A stretch of DNA of 5,528 bases from positions 1 to 5,528 of the forward strand of contig CAINWC010000422.1 of the NCBI GenBank assembly GCA_903854305.1. The letters are read 5' to 3'. Origin of the DNA: an uncultured Pseudomonadota bacterium. Its GTDB lineage: Bacteria; Pseudomonadota; Gammaproteobacteria; Burkholderiales; Methylophilaceae. The translations under genes and the position numbers were made by a program. The notes beneath the pieces were generated by a model. That model did not search any database. It saw only the letters and a program-made list of their open reading frames with translations, and had not been told where the DNA came from. Shown in pieces: positions 1 to 5,528 of the stretch (positions within the stretch are counted from its first letter, which is position 1; each line of letters begins with the position of its first letter).

Positions 1-105
1 TTTATTTGTTTTAAAAAATTATTTGTTAACAATTGTAATTTTTAGTGACAATTTGTAATACTATATAAAAAATTAAAATTCTGTGTCTCAATCCTAGGGG
101 TTTGC
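1..105 (+). promoter_or_regulatory. AT-rich upstream region of the FIST gene with paired near-palindromic motifs
   Basis: The region in front of the FIST gene is strongly AT-rich. It contains a perfect 10-base palindrome, TTGTTAACAA (23-32). It also contains two related motifs, ACAATTGTAAT (29-39) and ACAATTTGTAAT (48-59), whose starts are 19 bases apart, close to two helical turns. A plausible -10 box, TATAAA (64-69), follows, but no good -35 sits at the right distance. An activator or repressor binding the paired motifs just upstream of the -10 is an inference. A ribosome binding site, AGGGG (96-100), lies 5 bases before the ATG at 106. The repeats are seen directly; the promoter call is weak because AT-rich DNA produces such matches by chance. 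Confidence 0.35.
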
Positions 106-1257
106 ATGATAGTAAAACAAGAATCATTAACGGCAAAAATGACATTGAAAGACTTACCCGCAGCATCGCCGCTACCATCAGCTAACTTAGTACTTGTATT
201 TGGTTCGGTAAAGCGTTTTGGAGAGGCTAAATTACAAAGCATATTAAAAGCACGCTATCCTACCGCGCAAATTATTGGTTGCTCCACCTCGGGTGAAATC
301 ACCGCTACAGGTGTATTTGATGATAGCTTACAAATTACAGCAGTTTTATGGGAGAAAACCATACAACGTGTCACGCATACTAAAATGACTGGCATGCAGA
401 ACTCTTTTGAAACGGCTGTAAGTTTAGCGCGCCAATTAGCGTCAGATAGCTTAAAAGCCGTGCTAGTCTACTCTGATGGTTTAAATGTGAACGGCTCCGA
501 GCTACTAGAAGGCTTCAAAAGCATATTAGGTGAAATCCCTGTGATGGGCGGTATGGCTGGTGATGGTTTTAACTTTAGTAAAACCGTACAACTTTTTAAC
601 GATACCATTTCTGATGGCTTAGTGATTGCGGTTGGTTTGTATGGCAATCATTTAGTGGCAGCTACTGGTGTTGGACGTGGCTGGAAGCCTTATGGTCCAC
701 CACGCAAGGTAACAAAGTCTGAAAAAAACGTAGTACTTGAACTAGATGACAAACCAGCACTACCCTTATATAAAATGTACATTGGCGAGCATTCTGCAAA
801 AGGTTTACCAGGTAGTGGCTTGAATTTCCCATTCGCAATTATCGAAGAAGGCAGACGCGATATTGAAAAAATTAGAACCATTCTATCTGTCGATAATATT
901 AAAAACAGTCTTACTTTTGCGGGAAATGTAGATGAAGGTGAAACAGTTCGATTCTGCCAAGCCACGCATGATAGGTTGGTTGCAGGTGCTGGCGATGCAG
1001 CTCACTTAATTGCAGATAATATCAACACGAATCAAAATGGGCTAGCAATCTGTGTGAGTTGTGTGGGTCGTAAAGGCGTGATGGCAGAGCAAGTTGCAGA
1101 TGAGGTTAAATTGGTACAGCAAATTATGGGTTCACAAACTGCAGTTACCGGCTTTTATTCTTACGGTGAATTTTCACCGCGCCCTGAAACGAGTGATAGC
1201 GTGCTACACAACCAAACCATGACGATTGGTTATTTGAGCGAGAATTTACTCGCTTAG
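106..1257 (+). CDS. FIST domain-containing sensory protein (FIST_N + FIST_C)
   Basis: This 383-residue protein is a complete FIST protein, a family thought to sense small ligands and feed bacterial signal transduction. FIST_N covers roughly residues 27-220, beginning at the hydrophobic strand NLVLVFGS (27-34). It contains GCSTSGEI (58-65), the YSDGLNVNG loop (122-130) and GGMAGDG (148-154). FIST_C follows and ends with the typical GFYSYGEFSP (349-358) and LHNQTMTIGYL (367-377). There is no signal peptide, membrane segment or fused kinase or GGDEF output domain, so it should be cytosolic and act through a partner. No such partner gene is in the window. The start at 106 is supported by AGGGG five bases upstream; the next ATG (codon 12) has no such site. 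A terminator follows, so it appears to be transcribed alone. H182, in YGNHLVA, may match the haem-ligand histidine of NosP-type nitric-oxide-sensing FIST proteins, but I could not align it. Family assignment is secure; the ligand is unknown. Confidence 0.93.
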   Translation: MIVKQESLTAKMTLKDLPAASPLPSANLVLVFGSVKRFGEAKLQSILKARYPTAQIIGCSTSGEITATGVFDDSLQITAVLWEKTIQRVTHTKMTGMQNSFETAVSLARQLASDSLKAVLVYSDGLNVNGSELLEGFKSILGEIPVMGGMAGDGFNFSKTVQLFNDTISDGLVIAVGLYGNHLVAATGVGRGWKPYGPPRKVTKSEKNVVLELDDKPALPLYKMYIGEHSAKGLPGSGLNFPFAIIEEGRRDIEKIRTILSVDNIKNSLTFAGNVDEGETVRFCQATHDRLVAGAGDAAHLIADNINTNQNGLAICVSCVGRKGVMAEQVADEVKLVQQIMGSQTAVTGFYSYGEFSPRPETSDSVLHNQTMTIGYLSENLLA

Positions 1258-1308
1258 ATTCAAAAAGACCCTACTAAAACAAGGGGATATAATATATTGC
1301 AATTCACT

Positions 1309-1341
1309 AAACGCTCAGTGCAAACTGGGCGTTTTTGTTTT
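1309..1341 (+). terminator. Intrinsic terminator after the FIST gene
   Basis: An 11-base-pair stem (1309-1319 with 1324-1334) closes on a GCAA tetraloop of the stable GNRA class. It contains one G-U wobble and the core AACGCTCAGT / ACTGGGCGTT. The right arm runs directly into TTTTTGTTTT. This is a classical Rho-independent terminator on the plus strand, lying about 50 bases after the FIST stop codon and 40 bases before tpx. It separates the two genes unless a promoter upstream of it reads into tpx. Confidence 0.87.
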
Positions 1342-1381
1342 AAGATGGCTACTTCATTACCAATAATCTAGAGGAAAAATC

Positions 1382-1888
1382 ATGGCAAACACAGTCACAT
1401 TAAAAGGCAGCCCCGTTGAAATTGGCGGAAGCTTTCCGCAAAAAGGTCAAACCGCTCCTGATTTCAACCTTGCGGACAAAACCAGAACCGATGTTTCATT
1501 AGCAAATTTCGCTGGAAAACGCAAAGTATTGAACATTTTTCCAAGTATCGACACACCAACCTGCGCAACTTCAGTTCGCACTTTTAATCAACAAGCTAGC
1601 AACCTGAATAACACGGTAGTGCTTTGCATTTCAGCCGATTTACCTTTCGCACAAACTCGTTTTTGCGCCGCAGAGGGTATTGAAAATGTAGTTACACTCT
1701 CTAGCTTTCGCAATACGACCACTTTTGCACAAAATTATGGCGTGGCGATTAACTCTAGCAGCCTAGCCGGACTTACAAGTCGCGCAGTGATTGTACTGGA
1801 TGAAAATAATCAGGTTTTACACAGTGAATTGGTAGCCGAAATTACGACTGAACCTAATTACGATGCAGCTTTAGCAGCTTTGGCTTGA
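1382..1888 (+). CDS. tpx: Thiol peroxidase Tpx (atypical 2-Cys peroxiredoxin)
   Basis: Tpx reduces hydrogen peroxide and alkyl hydroperoxides and is recycled by thioredoxin. The length, 168 residues, is exactly that of the E. coli enzyme. The peroxidatic cysteine is C61 in [13 protein letters not shown] and the resolving cysteine is C95 in RFCAAEG. C82, in [13 protein letters not shown], is also conserved. The [13 protein letters not shown] strand and the [14 protein letters not shown] tail are family signatures. No export signal is seen. GAGGA (1371-1375) lies 6 bases before the ATG. The FIST terminator lies upstream, so tpx should have its own promoter. A perfect TATAAT at 1288-1293 lacks a good -35, and nothing convincing is seen between 1342 and 1370. 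No oxidative-stress regulator site is recognisable. The gene converges on the minus-strand MazG-like gene. Confidence 0.97.
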   Translation: MANTVTLKGSPVEIGGSFPQKGQTAPDFNLADKTRTDVSLANFAGKRKVLNIFPSIDTPTCATSVRTFNQQASNLNNTVVLCISADLPFAQTRFCAAEGIENVVTLSSFRNTTTFAQNYGVAINSSSLAGLTSRAVIVLDENNQVLHSELVAEITTEPNYDAALAALA

Positions 1889-1890
1889 GT

Positions 1891-1954
1891 GATTAGGTAA
1901 CATTCGCGCCCTAATCCCTGTTGAAGGGCAGCACTTAGCAGCCCCTTCAGCAGG
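1891..1954. terminator. Two consecutive hairpins between the convergent tpx and MazG-like genes
   Basis: The first hairpin pairs GATTAGG (1891-1897) with CCTAATC (1910-1916). The second starts at the next base and uses nearly all of 1917-1954. CCTGTTGAA pairs with TTCAGCAGG (one G-U pair), then comes a bulged C, GGGC pairs with GCCC, then an A-A mismatch, two more pairs, and an ACTTA loop. It lies 28 bases after the tpx stop and begins 5 bases beyond the MazG-like stop read on the minus strand. A shared bidirectional transcript-end or RNA-stabilising role is inferred from the position. Neither side has a run of T residues, so it is not a canonical intrinsic terminator. Confidence 0.5.
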
Positions 1955-1959
1955 CGACT

Positions 1960-2313
1960 CTATAAATAATCGGTATATTTATTATTTTTGCCACGCGCTT
2001 TTTCAACAGGATATTTAACTGCATTGAGCGCTATTTTTTTATTCGCCGCTTCAATTAAATCAATATCAAGCACTTGTGAAATTCTTAGTAAATAGACGAA
2101 CGTATCTGCAAGCTCATGCCCTACCTGCTCGCGCTTTTCAGCCGAGAGCACATGACTTTCTGCCTCAGTATTCCATTGAAAATGCTCAACCAGCTCTGCG
2201 GCTTCAACGATCATGGCCATCGCAAGATTTTTAGGTGAGTGGAACTGCGCCCAATCACGTGCTTGCACAAACGCATCCAGCTTCTGCTTTAGTTCATTTA
2301 ATGAGTCAGTCAT
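1960..2313 (-). CDS. MazG-like nucleotide pyrophosphohydrolase (dCTPase/RS21-C6 type)
   Basis: This 117-residue all-alpha protein of the MazG superfamily probably hydrolyses a nucleoside triphosphate to the monophosphate and pyrophosphate, so cleaning the nucleotide pool. The magnesium-binding pattern is intact: E37-x-x-E40 in VEAAELVEHFQW and E67-x-x-D70 in HELADTFVYLL. The conserved RDWAQFHSPKNLA segment (19-31) and the C-terminal NAVKYPVEKARG region also fit the small single-domain RS21-C6/DCTPP1 branch. The length is normal for that branch and about half that of the two-domain E. coli MazG. The gene starts 5 bases after the stop of the rRNA methyltransferase, so the two are almost certainly co-transcribed. 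No strong Shine-Dalgarno is visible, which suggests coupling to the upstream gene. No antitoxin or toxin partner is adjacent. Substrate preference, such as dCTP or a modified nucleotide, cannot be read from the sequence. Confidence 0.9.
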   Translation of the reverse strand: MTDSLNELKQKLDAFVQARDWAQFHSPKNLAMAMIVEAAELVEHFQWNTEAESHVLSAEKREQVGHELADTFVYLLRISQVLDIDLIEAANKKIALNAVKYPVEKARGKNNKYTDYL

Positions 2314-2318
2314 GATAT

Positions 2319-3464
2319 TTACTTGCGATTACTGCCAGCCACCATTTTAATTTCAAACAAACGACACTCTAAAGGACCGTTATAGAGCGGCGTGCGTTTG
2401 CTTGGTGTTAGCCGCATTAACTTAGGCATGGTTAAATCATTAGTTAAAAAGTAAGTATTCCATCCCGCAAACTTACGTTTTAACGCTTCACCTATTTTGG
2501 GGTAAAGTAACTGTAGCGTATCATCATCGCCAATACGCACACCATAAGGGGGATTTGCCACTAACACGCCGCTATCAGCGGGCGGTATTACATTAACAAT
2601 ATCAACATGTGAAAGCTGTACTGCCGCTAGCAAGCCTGCATCTTCAAGGTTTTGCTTACTGATGCGCACTGCACGTAAATCAACATCCGACCCATATATT
2701 TTTTGAAAAGTAACGGGCTTAACTTTTGCTGCTGCTTGGGCTTTAAGTTTATTCCACACATGCGATTCAAAGTTTTTAAGCGTTTCAAAGCCAAAACTTC
2801 TTTTATAGCCAGGGGCCATATCCAGCGCAACCATAGCGGCTTCTAATAAAAATGTACCGCTACCACACATTGGGTCTAACAATGGCTGACCTACTTGCCA
2901 GCCAGATAGTTTCAAAATTCCCGCAGCTAGATTTTCACGCAATGGCGCTTCAATACTAGCGCCGCGATTTCCGCGCTGATAAAGCGCCGCGCCTGATGTA
3001 TCCAAGTAATACTGATATTCATCAGCCGCTAAATAAGCATGAATACGCACTGCGGGCGTTTTGGTGTCGATATATGGGCGACTGCCGACCGCTTGTCTAA
3101 ATTTATCACATACCGCATCTTTGATTTTGAGTGTGGCAAACTCAAGGCTTTTAAGTGGGCATTTAACGCCCGTCACTTTGACCATAAAGTCATGTTTTAC
3201 ATCAAACCATTGCGGCCAATTGAGCTTGTAAGCTGCATCAAACAAGTCTTCTTCATTCAGATATTTACCGCGCGCCACTTGCCATAAAATACGAGTAGCA
3301 ATACGCGAATGTAAGTTTGCCGCATAGCAAATAGCCCAATCGCCATCGAAGCTCACGCCACCATCAGTAGGCTTGATTGATTTAGCGCCCACTTGCAGTA
3401 ACTCATCTGCAAGCAATTGTTCTAGTCCGCGTGGGCAGGTTGCAAAATATCTATTTGGAATCAT
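2319..3464 (-). CDS. rlmL: THUMP-domain class I SAM-dependent RNA methyltransferase (23S rRNA m2G2445 type)
   Basis: The protein has 381 residues. The N-terminal region begins with YFATCPRGLEQLLADEL (6-22) and continues through an RNA-binding THUMP domain to about residue 155. The linker QRGNRGASIEAPLREN (163-178) follows. The Rossmann methyltransferase domain then carries the SAM-binding motif DPMCGSGT (197-204), the acidic GSDVD (258-262), and the catalytic NPPYG (304-308). The C-terminal NGPLECRLFEI matches the end of the N-terminal half of E. coli RlmL, which makes N2-methylguanosine at G2445 of 23S rRNA. E. coli RlmL is a fusion of about 700 residues with an RlmK half; this version has no RlmK domain. 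The start lies in a 132-base gap with a tandem repeat and has only a weak ribosome binding site. It leads an operon with the MazG-like gene. Family is sure; the exact target base is inferred from orthology. Confidence 0.9.
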   Translation of the reverse strand: MIPNRYFATCPRGLEQLLADELLQVGAKSIKPTDGGVSFDGDWAICYAANLHSRIATRILWQVARGKYLNEEDLFDAAYKLNWPQWFDVKHDFMVKVTGVKCPLKSLEFATLKIKDAVCDKFRQAVGSRPYIDTKTPAVRIHAYLAADEYQYYLDTSGAALYQRGNRGASIEAPLRENLAAGILKLSGWQVGQPLLDPMCGSGTFLLEAAMVALDMAPGYKRSFGFETLKNFESHVWNKLKAQAAAKVKPVTFQKIYGSDVDLRAVRISKQNLEDAGLLAAVQLSHVDIVNVIPPADSGVLVANPPYGVRIGDDDTLQLLYPKIGEALKRKFAGWNTYFLTNDLTMPKLMRLTPSKRTPLYNGPLECRLFEIKMVAGSNRK

Positions 3465-3541
3465 GGTGATTTAAGTATCGCTATTCGTTAAAGTTCTGGT
3501 TTGGTATCTGTATTAATTTACGAAGGTTTAATGGCAACTAA

Positions 3542-3604
3542 AATATTAAATTAACTCGATTAAAGTAACCCAATTAAAGTAACCAGGTTAAAGTAACTAG
3601 GTTT
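3542..3604. repeat. 14-base tandem repeat array between the spermidine-synthase-like gene and rlmL
   Basis: Three full copies lie head to tail: TCGATTAAAGTAAC (3556-3569), CCAATTAAAGTAAC (3570-3583) and CAGGTTAAAGTAAC (3584-3597). A diverged copy, AATATTAAATTAAC (3542-3555), lies to the left and a partial TAGGTTT (3598-3604) to the right. The constant part is TTAAAGTAAC and the first four bases vary. The array starts at the stop codon of the spermidine-synthase-like gene and lies about 80-140 bases upstream of rlmL on the minus strand. It could be a cluster of operator sites or a slippage-generated repeat. A related GTTAAAGT occurs at 3487-3494. Confidence 0.8.
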
Positions 3605-4415
3605 CTGCATTAACGAGATTTTTAATCATAAAAAGTCGATTACTGCTACTTGAGTTATGTTCAGCCAGTTTATCTATAAACTGCAAAAATTCAATTTTGT
3701 GTGATTTTTCAAGCGCTTTAGCGCGTTCACGCAGGCTGGCTAAGCGTAAATCAGCAGGCTCACGTTTAAAGCCAAACACAGCAATATTACCTGGCCTTCC
3801 TGTTGGTAACGTTAACACTCGGCCATCAAAAGTTTGTTCTATGCGCTGTAAATACACATCAAAATTTTTGTCACTGCCCCACAAGTTAATGACCAGAATA
3901 CCATCACTTGTAAGCGTATTCGCACATTGGTCAAAAAAAGCTTGGCTACAAAAATTGGGGGGAATGCCATTACTGTCAAAAGCGTCAATCAACAGTACTT
4001 CAGCCACATCTTCATGCTCGGCTAAATACACCAAACCATCGCCCTCTATCACCTCTAGCCGCTCGTCATTCTCTGGTACGAAAAACTGGTTACGTGCCAC
4101 TTGAATGATTCTAGGGTTAAGCTCGATTACTTTACTGACAATTTCAGGACAATAAGCATGCACGTATTTTGCGAGAGAACCACCACCCAAGCCAATCGCC
4201 AACAGGCTTTTGATTTGATGATTAAACAATAAGAAACACATAATAGCGCGCGTATAAGTAAGCTCAAGCGCAAATGGATCACGAATACGCATTGCGCTTT
4301 GTATGGTCACAGAGCCTAGATGTAGTGACCTGACGCCATCACTCTCGCTCACATCTACGGCATCGTTGCTGCTATTCGTCAGCCCACGCATTAAATGTTT
4401 GGCCATGCGAAACAT
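3597..4415 (-). CDS. Spermidine synthase-like (aminopropyltransferase-fold) protein, likely non-canonical
   Basis: This 272-residue protein has the SAM-type Rossmann fold of spermidine synthases. Motif I is AIGLGGGSLAKY (73-84), the acidic ribose-binding residue is E98 in VIELNP, EGDGLVYL spans 124-131, and LLIDAFDSNGIPP spans 141-153. A shortened N-terminal beta region includes VTIQSAMRIRDPFALE (36-51). Spermidine synthases usually have GGGDG in motif I; here it is GGGS, so that aspartate is missing. The YHE polyamine-pocket motif after the Q-T-T-E-R-D segment is also not conserved. True spermidine synthesis is therefore doubtful, and I leave the substrate open. The start overlaps the ribonuclease stop by one base (TAATG). 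A strong GGAGG ten bases upstream selects this ATG over the one at codon 4. The gene is therefore translationally coupled to the ribonuclease fragment. The C-terminus is mostly charged helix, and no membrane segment is seen. Confidence 0.85.
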   Translation of the reverse strand: MFRMAKHLMRGLTNSSNDAVDVSESDGVRSLHLGSVTIQSAMRIRDPFALELTYTRAIMCFLLFNHQIKSLLAIGLGGGSLAKYVHAYCPEIVSKVIELNPRIIQVARNQFFVPENDERLEVIEGDGLVYLAEHEDVAEVLLIDAFDSNGIPPNFCSQAFFDQCANTLTSDGILVINLWGSDKNFDVYLQRIEQTFDGRVLTLPTGRPGNIAVFGFKREPADLRLASLRERAKALEKSHKIEFLQFIDKLAEHNSSSSNRLFMIKNLVNAET

Positions 4416-5191
4416 TAAGCGGCGACCTCCGAGTTTGCAACGGCAGCAGCTTCACCATCAATTCCAGCAACTTCTTGCTCGTCTAAAATCGCTACTGGCT
4501 CATCTTCCAGTACGCCAATAAATTTAGTACGCAGCTCGATTAACAAGGTATCAGCTTCCTGCACTTGCAAATTCACGCGCGTGCCTGGTTTTAGCTCTGG
4601 CAAGCCATAGACTTTGGTCATATACGGCAGATTATCAAGTCGCACTAAATTTTCACGCCATACGGTTGCATGTATCGTTTCAACATTTTCTTGAATCAAA
4701 TATTGCAAGCAGCAATATCGTTCCATCCGCGTTTGAAACTCGCTATAAGCTTGGTAAGTCTGTTCAAAATTACGCATGTGCGTTGTCAGCGCTTCGCTAT
4801 TGGGTAGATAAGCGGGCGCTATATTTTGCACCACGCTTATAATTTGACGTTGATTGATTAAATCTACCGCTCTGCGCAACGGCGATGTACTCCATGCATA
4901 TTGCGCCACACCAAGACCTTGATGCGGCTCCGCCTTGGTCGTCATATAAACTTTTCCGCCTGATTGCGCACGATAAAGCCCAGGTACATCATGCGTTGCC
5001 AATAATGCGCCCCACTGATTATTAGCCTCTATCATCAGTTCAGCTACGAGTTTATCCATTGGTGAACCACGGTGGCGACCAACGATGCTGACTTTGCCAT
5101 CAATCACATAAAAGTTGTAATCAATTTGTGGTGGTTTGGTCGGATCATATTTGCCACGTACCTTTTCTAAGGACTCGGATAAATTAAACAA
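4415..5191 (-). CDS. RNB-family (RNase II-like) ribonuclease, C-terminal fragment; 5' half missing, probable pseudogene
   Basis: The 258 residues match the C-terminal part of RNase II-like 3'-5' exoribonucleases. The segments are DYNFYVIDGKVSI (24-36), AELMIEANN (50-58), EPHQGLG (88-94) and TSPLRRAVDLINQ (102-114). The arginine in TSPLR corresponds to the catalytic arginine of E. coli RNase II. A C-terminal beta-barrel with YGLPELKPGTRVNLQV is typical of the betaproteobacterial form. Absent are the N-terminal cold-shock-like domains and the aspartate cluster (DxxxxxDxDD) that binds the catalytic metals. Family members have about 640 residues or more, so over half is gone. The only available start is TTG at 5191, with no ribosome binding site. 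The frame stays open to 5236, but those extra residues (KNKFVEFIFITW...) do not resemble the family. Without the aspartates the product should not cleave RNA. Intact codons and the TAATG link downstream suggest a recent break or an assembly artefact. Confidence 0.82.
   Translation of the reverse strand: MFNLSESLEKVRGKYDPTKPPQIDYNFYVIDGKVSIVGRHRGSPMDKLVAELMIEANNQWGALLATHDVPGLYRAQSGGKVYMTTKAEPHQGLGVAQYAWSTSPLRRAVDLINQRQIISVVQNIAPAYLPNSEALTTHMRNFEQTYQAYSEFQTRMERYCCLQYLIQENVETIHATVWRENLVRLDNLPYMTKVYGLPELKPGTRVNLQVQEADTLLIELRTKFIGVLEDEPVAILDEQEVAGIDGEAAAVANSEVAA
4426..4430 (-). promoter_or_regulatory. Strong Shine-Dalgarno inside the end of the ribonuclease gene
   Basis: On the minus strand the bases read GGAGG, 10 bases before the ATG at 4415, and lie within the last codons of the ribonuclease gene. 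The site lets ribosomes re-initiate on the spermidine-synthase-like gene after ending at the overlapping TAA. It also argues for the first of the two nearby ATG codons. Confidence 0.65.
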
Positions 5192-5304
5192 ATATAAAAT
5201 CCATGTTATAAAAATGAATTCTACAAACTTATTTTTTTATCCTATATAAATGGATGATATTATTTTGCTCTTCAACCTGTATTTTTTTCTATTTTCTAAA
5301 TTTA

Positions 5305-5334
5305 TTGACGATCAGGAAAATAATTTATTATATT
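5305..5334 (+). promoter_or_regulatory. Possible sigma-70 promoter in the AT-rich end segment
   Basis: TTGACG (5305-5310) matches five of six -35 bases. It is followed after 18 bases by TATATT (5329-5334), a fair -10. Transcription would start near 5341 and run toward the tiny frame at 5453. The surrounding AT-richness makes chance -10 matches common; the -35 is the more informative part. Confidence 0.3.
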
Positions 5335-5452
5335 TTTTTTATTTGTACTAAATGTAAATATATAAATAAACACAAATATTATATGTAATAGAGTGATTAT
5401 TTTAGTAAAAACTCTTTGATTTTAAGTGAATCCATTATAATTGAGGATTAAA

Positions 5453-5518
5453 ATGAATATAATTCACGATCTATTAAGGAGATTGATTGGCGCTGTAATA
5501 ATAATTCATAATAATTAG
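5453..5518 (+). CDS. Tiny open reading frame with good Shine-Dalgarno (21 residues), function unknown
   Basis: An ATG at 5453 is preceded by GAGG (5443-5446) with 6 bases of spacing. It opens a 21-codon frame ending at TAG (5516-5518). The product starts MNIIHDLLRRLIGAVIII and ends in HNN: a polar start, a central arginine pair and a short run of aliphatic residues. That resembles small membrane-active or leader peptides only in composition; I recognise no family. A perfect TATAAT (5436-5441) overlaps the leader. If it were the promoter, the transcript would start after the GAGG, so the two signals cannot both be used. A chance frame remains quite possible. Confidence 0.2.
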   Translation: MNIIHDLLRRLIGAVIIIHNN

Positions 5519-5528
5519 AGTAGCCAAA

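Larger units (their letters stand above)
5192..5528. other. AT-rich segment replacing the 5' half of the ribonuclease gene; no clear gene
   Basis: This 337-base stretch is far richer in A and T than the coding parts of the window, with long T runs at 5230-5238, 5282-5288 and 5333-5340. No transposase, integrase, tRNA or inverted terminal repeats are visible. A plus-strand open frame of 33 codons (5250-5351) has no ribosome binding site, and its hydrophobic residues simply follow the T-rich composition. A possible promoter lies at 5305-5334 and one tiny frame at 5453-5518; both are listed separately. ATAATAATT is repeated at 5498-5506 and 5508-5516. I cannot say whether this is native intergenic DNA, the edge of an inserted element or misjoined sequence. 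Confidence 0.5.

Noticed and set aside
1236..1255. Small inverted repeat AGCGAG/CTCGCT at the FIST stop codon
   Set aside because: The stem is only 6-7 pairs with no T run, and a much stronger terminator lies 50 bases further on.
1288..1293. Perfect TATAAT upstream of the terminator, which would make the 1309-1341 hairpin an attenuator for tpx
   Set aside because: The -35 at the correct distance (AAGACC) is poor, and the hairpin is fully explained as the end of the FIST transcript.
1960..2313. Toxin-antitoxin or phage-defence role for the MazG-like gene
   Set aside because: There is no MazE/MazF pair or other defence gene nearby; the neighbour is a housekeeping rRNA methyltransferase.
3522..3554. 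Plus-strand seven-codon frame after GAAGG (ATG at 3531), leader-peptide-like
   Set aside because: It is very short, opposite in direction to both flanking genes, and overlaps the repeat array; no structure or downstream plus-strand gene supports it.
3697..4104. Long plus-strand open frame opposite the spermidine-synthase-like gene
   Set aside because: It is serine- and arginine-rich with no family features, and is an antisense shadow of a gene with clear motifs.
5250..5351. Hydrophobic 33-codon plus-strand frame
   Set aside because: It has no ribosome binding site, and its Phe/Leu/Ile/Tyr content is what T-rich DNA gives by chance; the candidate promoter lies inside it.

Overview
The window reads as a chromosomal housekeeping segment from a Gram-negative proteobacterium. 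The full-length Tpx, the single-domain RlmL-type methyltransferase and the type of RNB ribonuclease point to Betaproteobacteria. A Methylotenera-like member of Methylophilaceae is my best guess, made from recalled family resemblance and not from a search. No transposase, integrase, phage gene, CRISPR array, tRNA or rRNA was found.

Left part, plus strand (1-1341): an AT-rich leader with two near-identical ACAATT(T)GTAAT motifs precedes a complete FIST-domain sensory protein of 383 residues, and a strong intrinsic terminator follows it. Next on the plus strand is tpx (1382-1888), a textbook atypical 2-Cys thiol peroxidase with its own ribosome binding site. Tpx converges on the minus-strand genes across a 71-base gap that holds two consecutive hairpins.

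Right part, minus strand (5191 down to 1960), in transcription order: the C-terminal part of an RNB-family ribonuclease; a spermidine-synthase-like protein coupled to it by a one-base TAATG overlap; a 132-base gap with about four copies of a 14-base tandem repeat; a THUMP-domain rRNA guanine methyltransferase (rlmL type); and, 5 bases later, a MazG-like nucleotide pyrophosphohydrolase. RNA decay, rRNA modification and nucleotide-pool cleaning are loosely related themes. The repeat-bearing gap probably separates two transcription units.

Right end (5192-5528): a very AT-rich stretch with no substantial gene. It begins where the upstream half of the ribonuclease gene should continue. The ribonuclease has therefore lost its N-terminal half and catalytic aspartate cluster, through insertion, deletion, rearrangement or a chimeric assembly. 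The stretch holds one tiny open frame with a good Shine-Dalgarno sequence. I do not see a convincing new multi-gene system. The most notable items are the broken ribonuclease junction, the 14-base repeat array, the non-canonical spermidine-synthase-like protein and the structured convergent gap.
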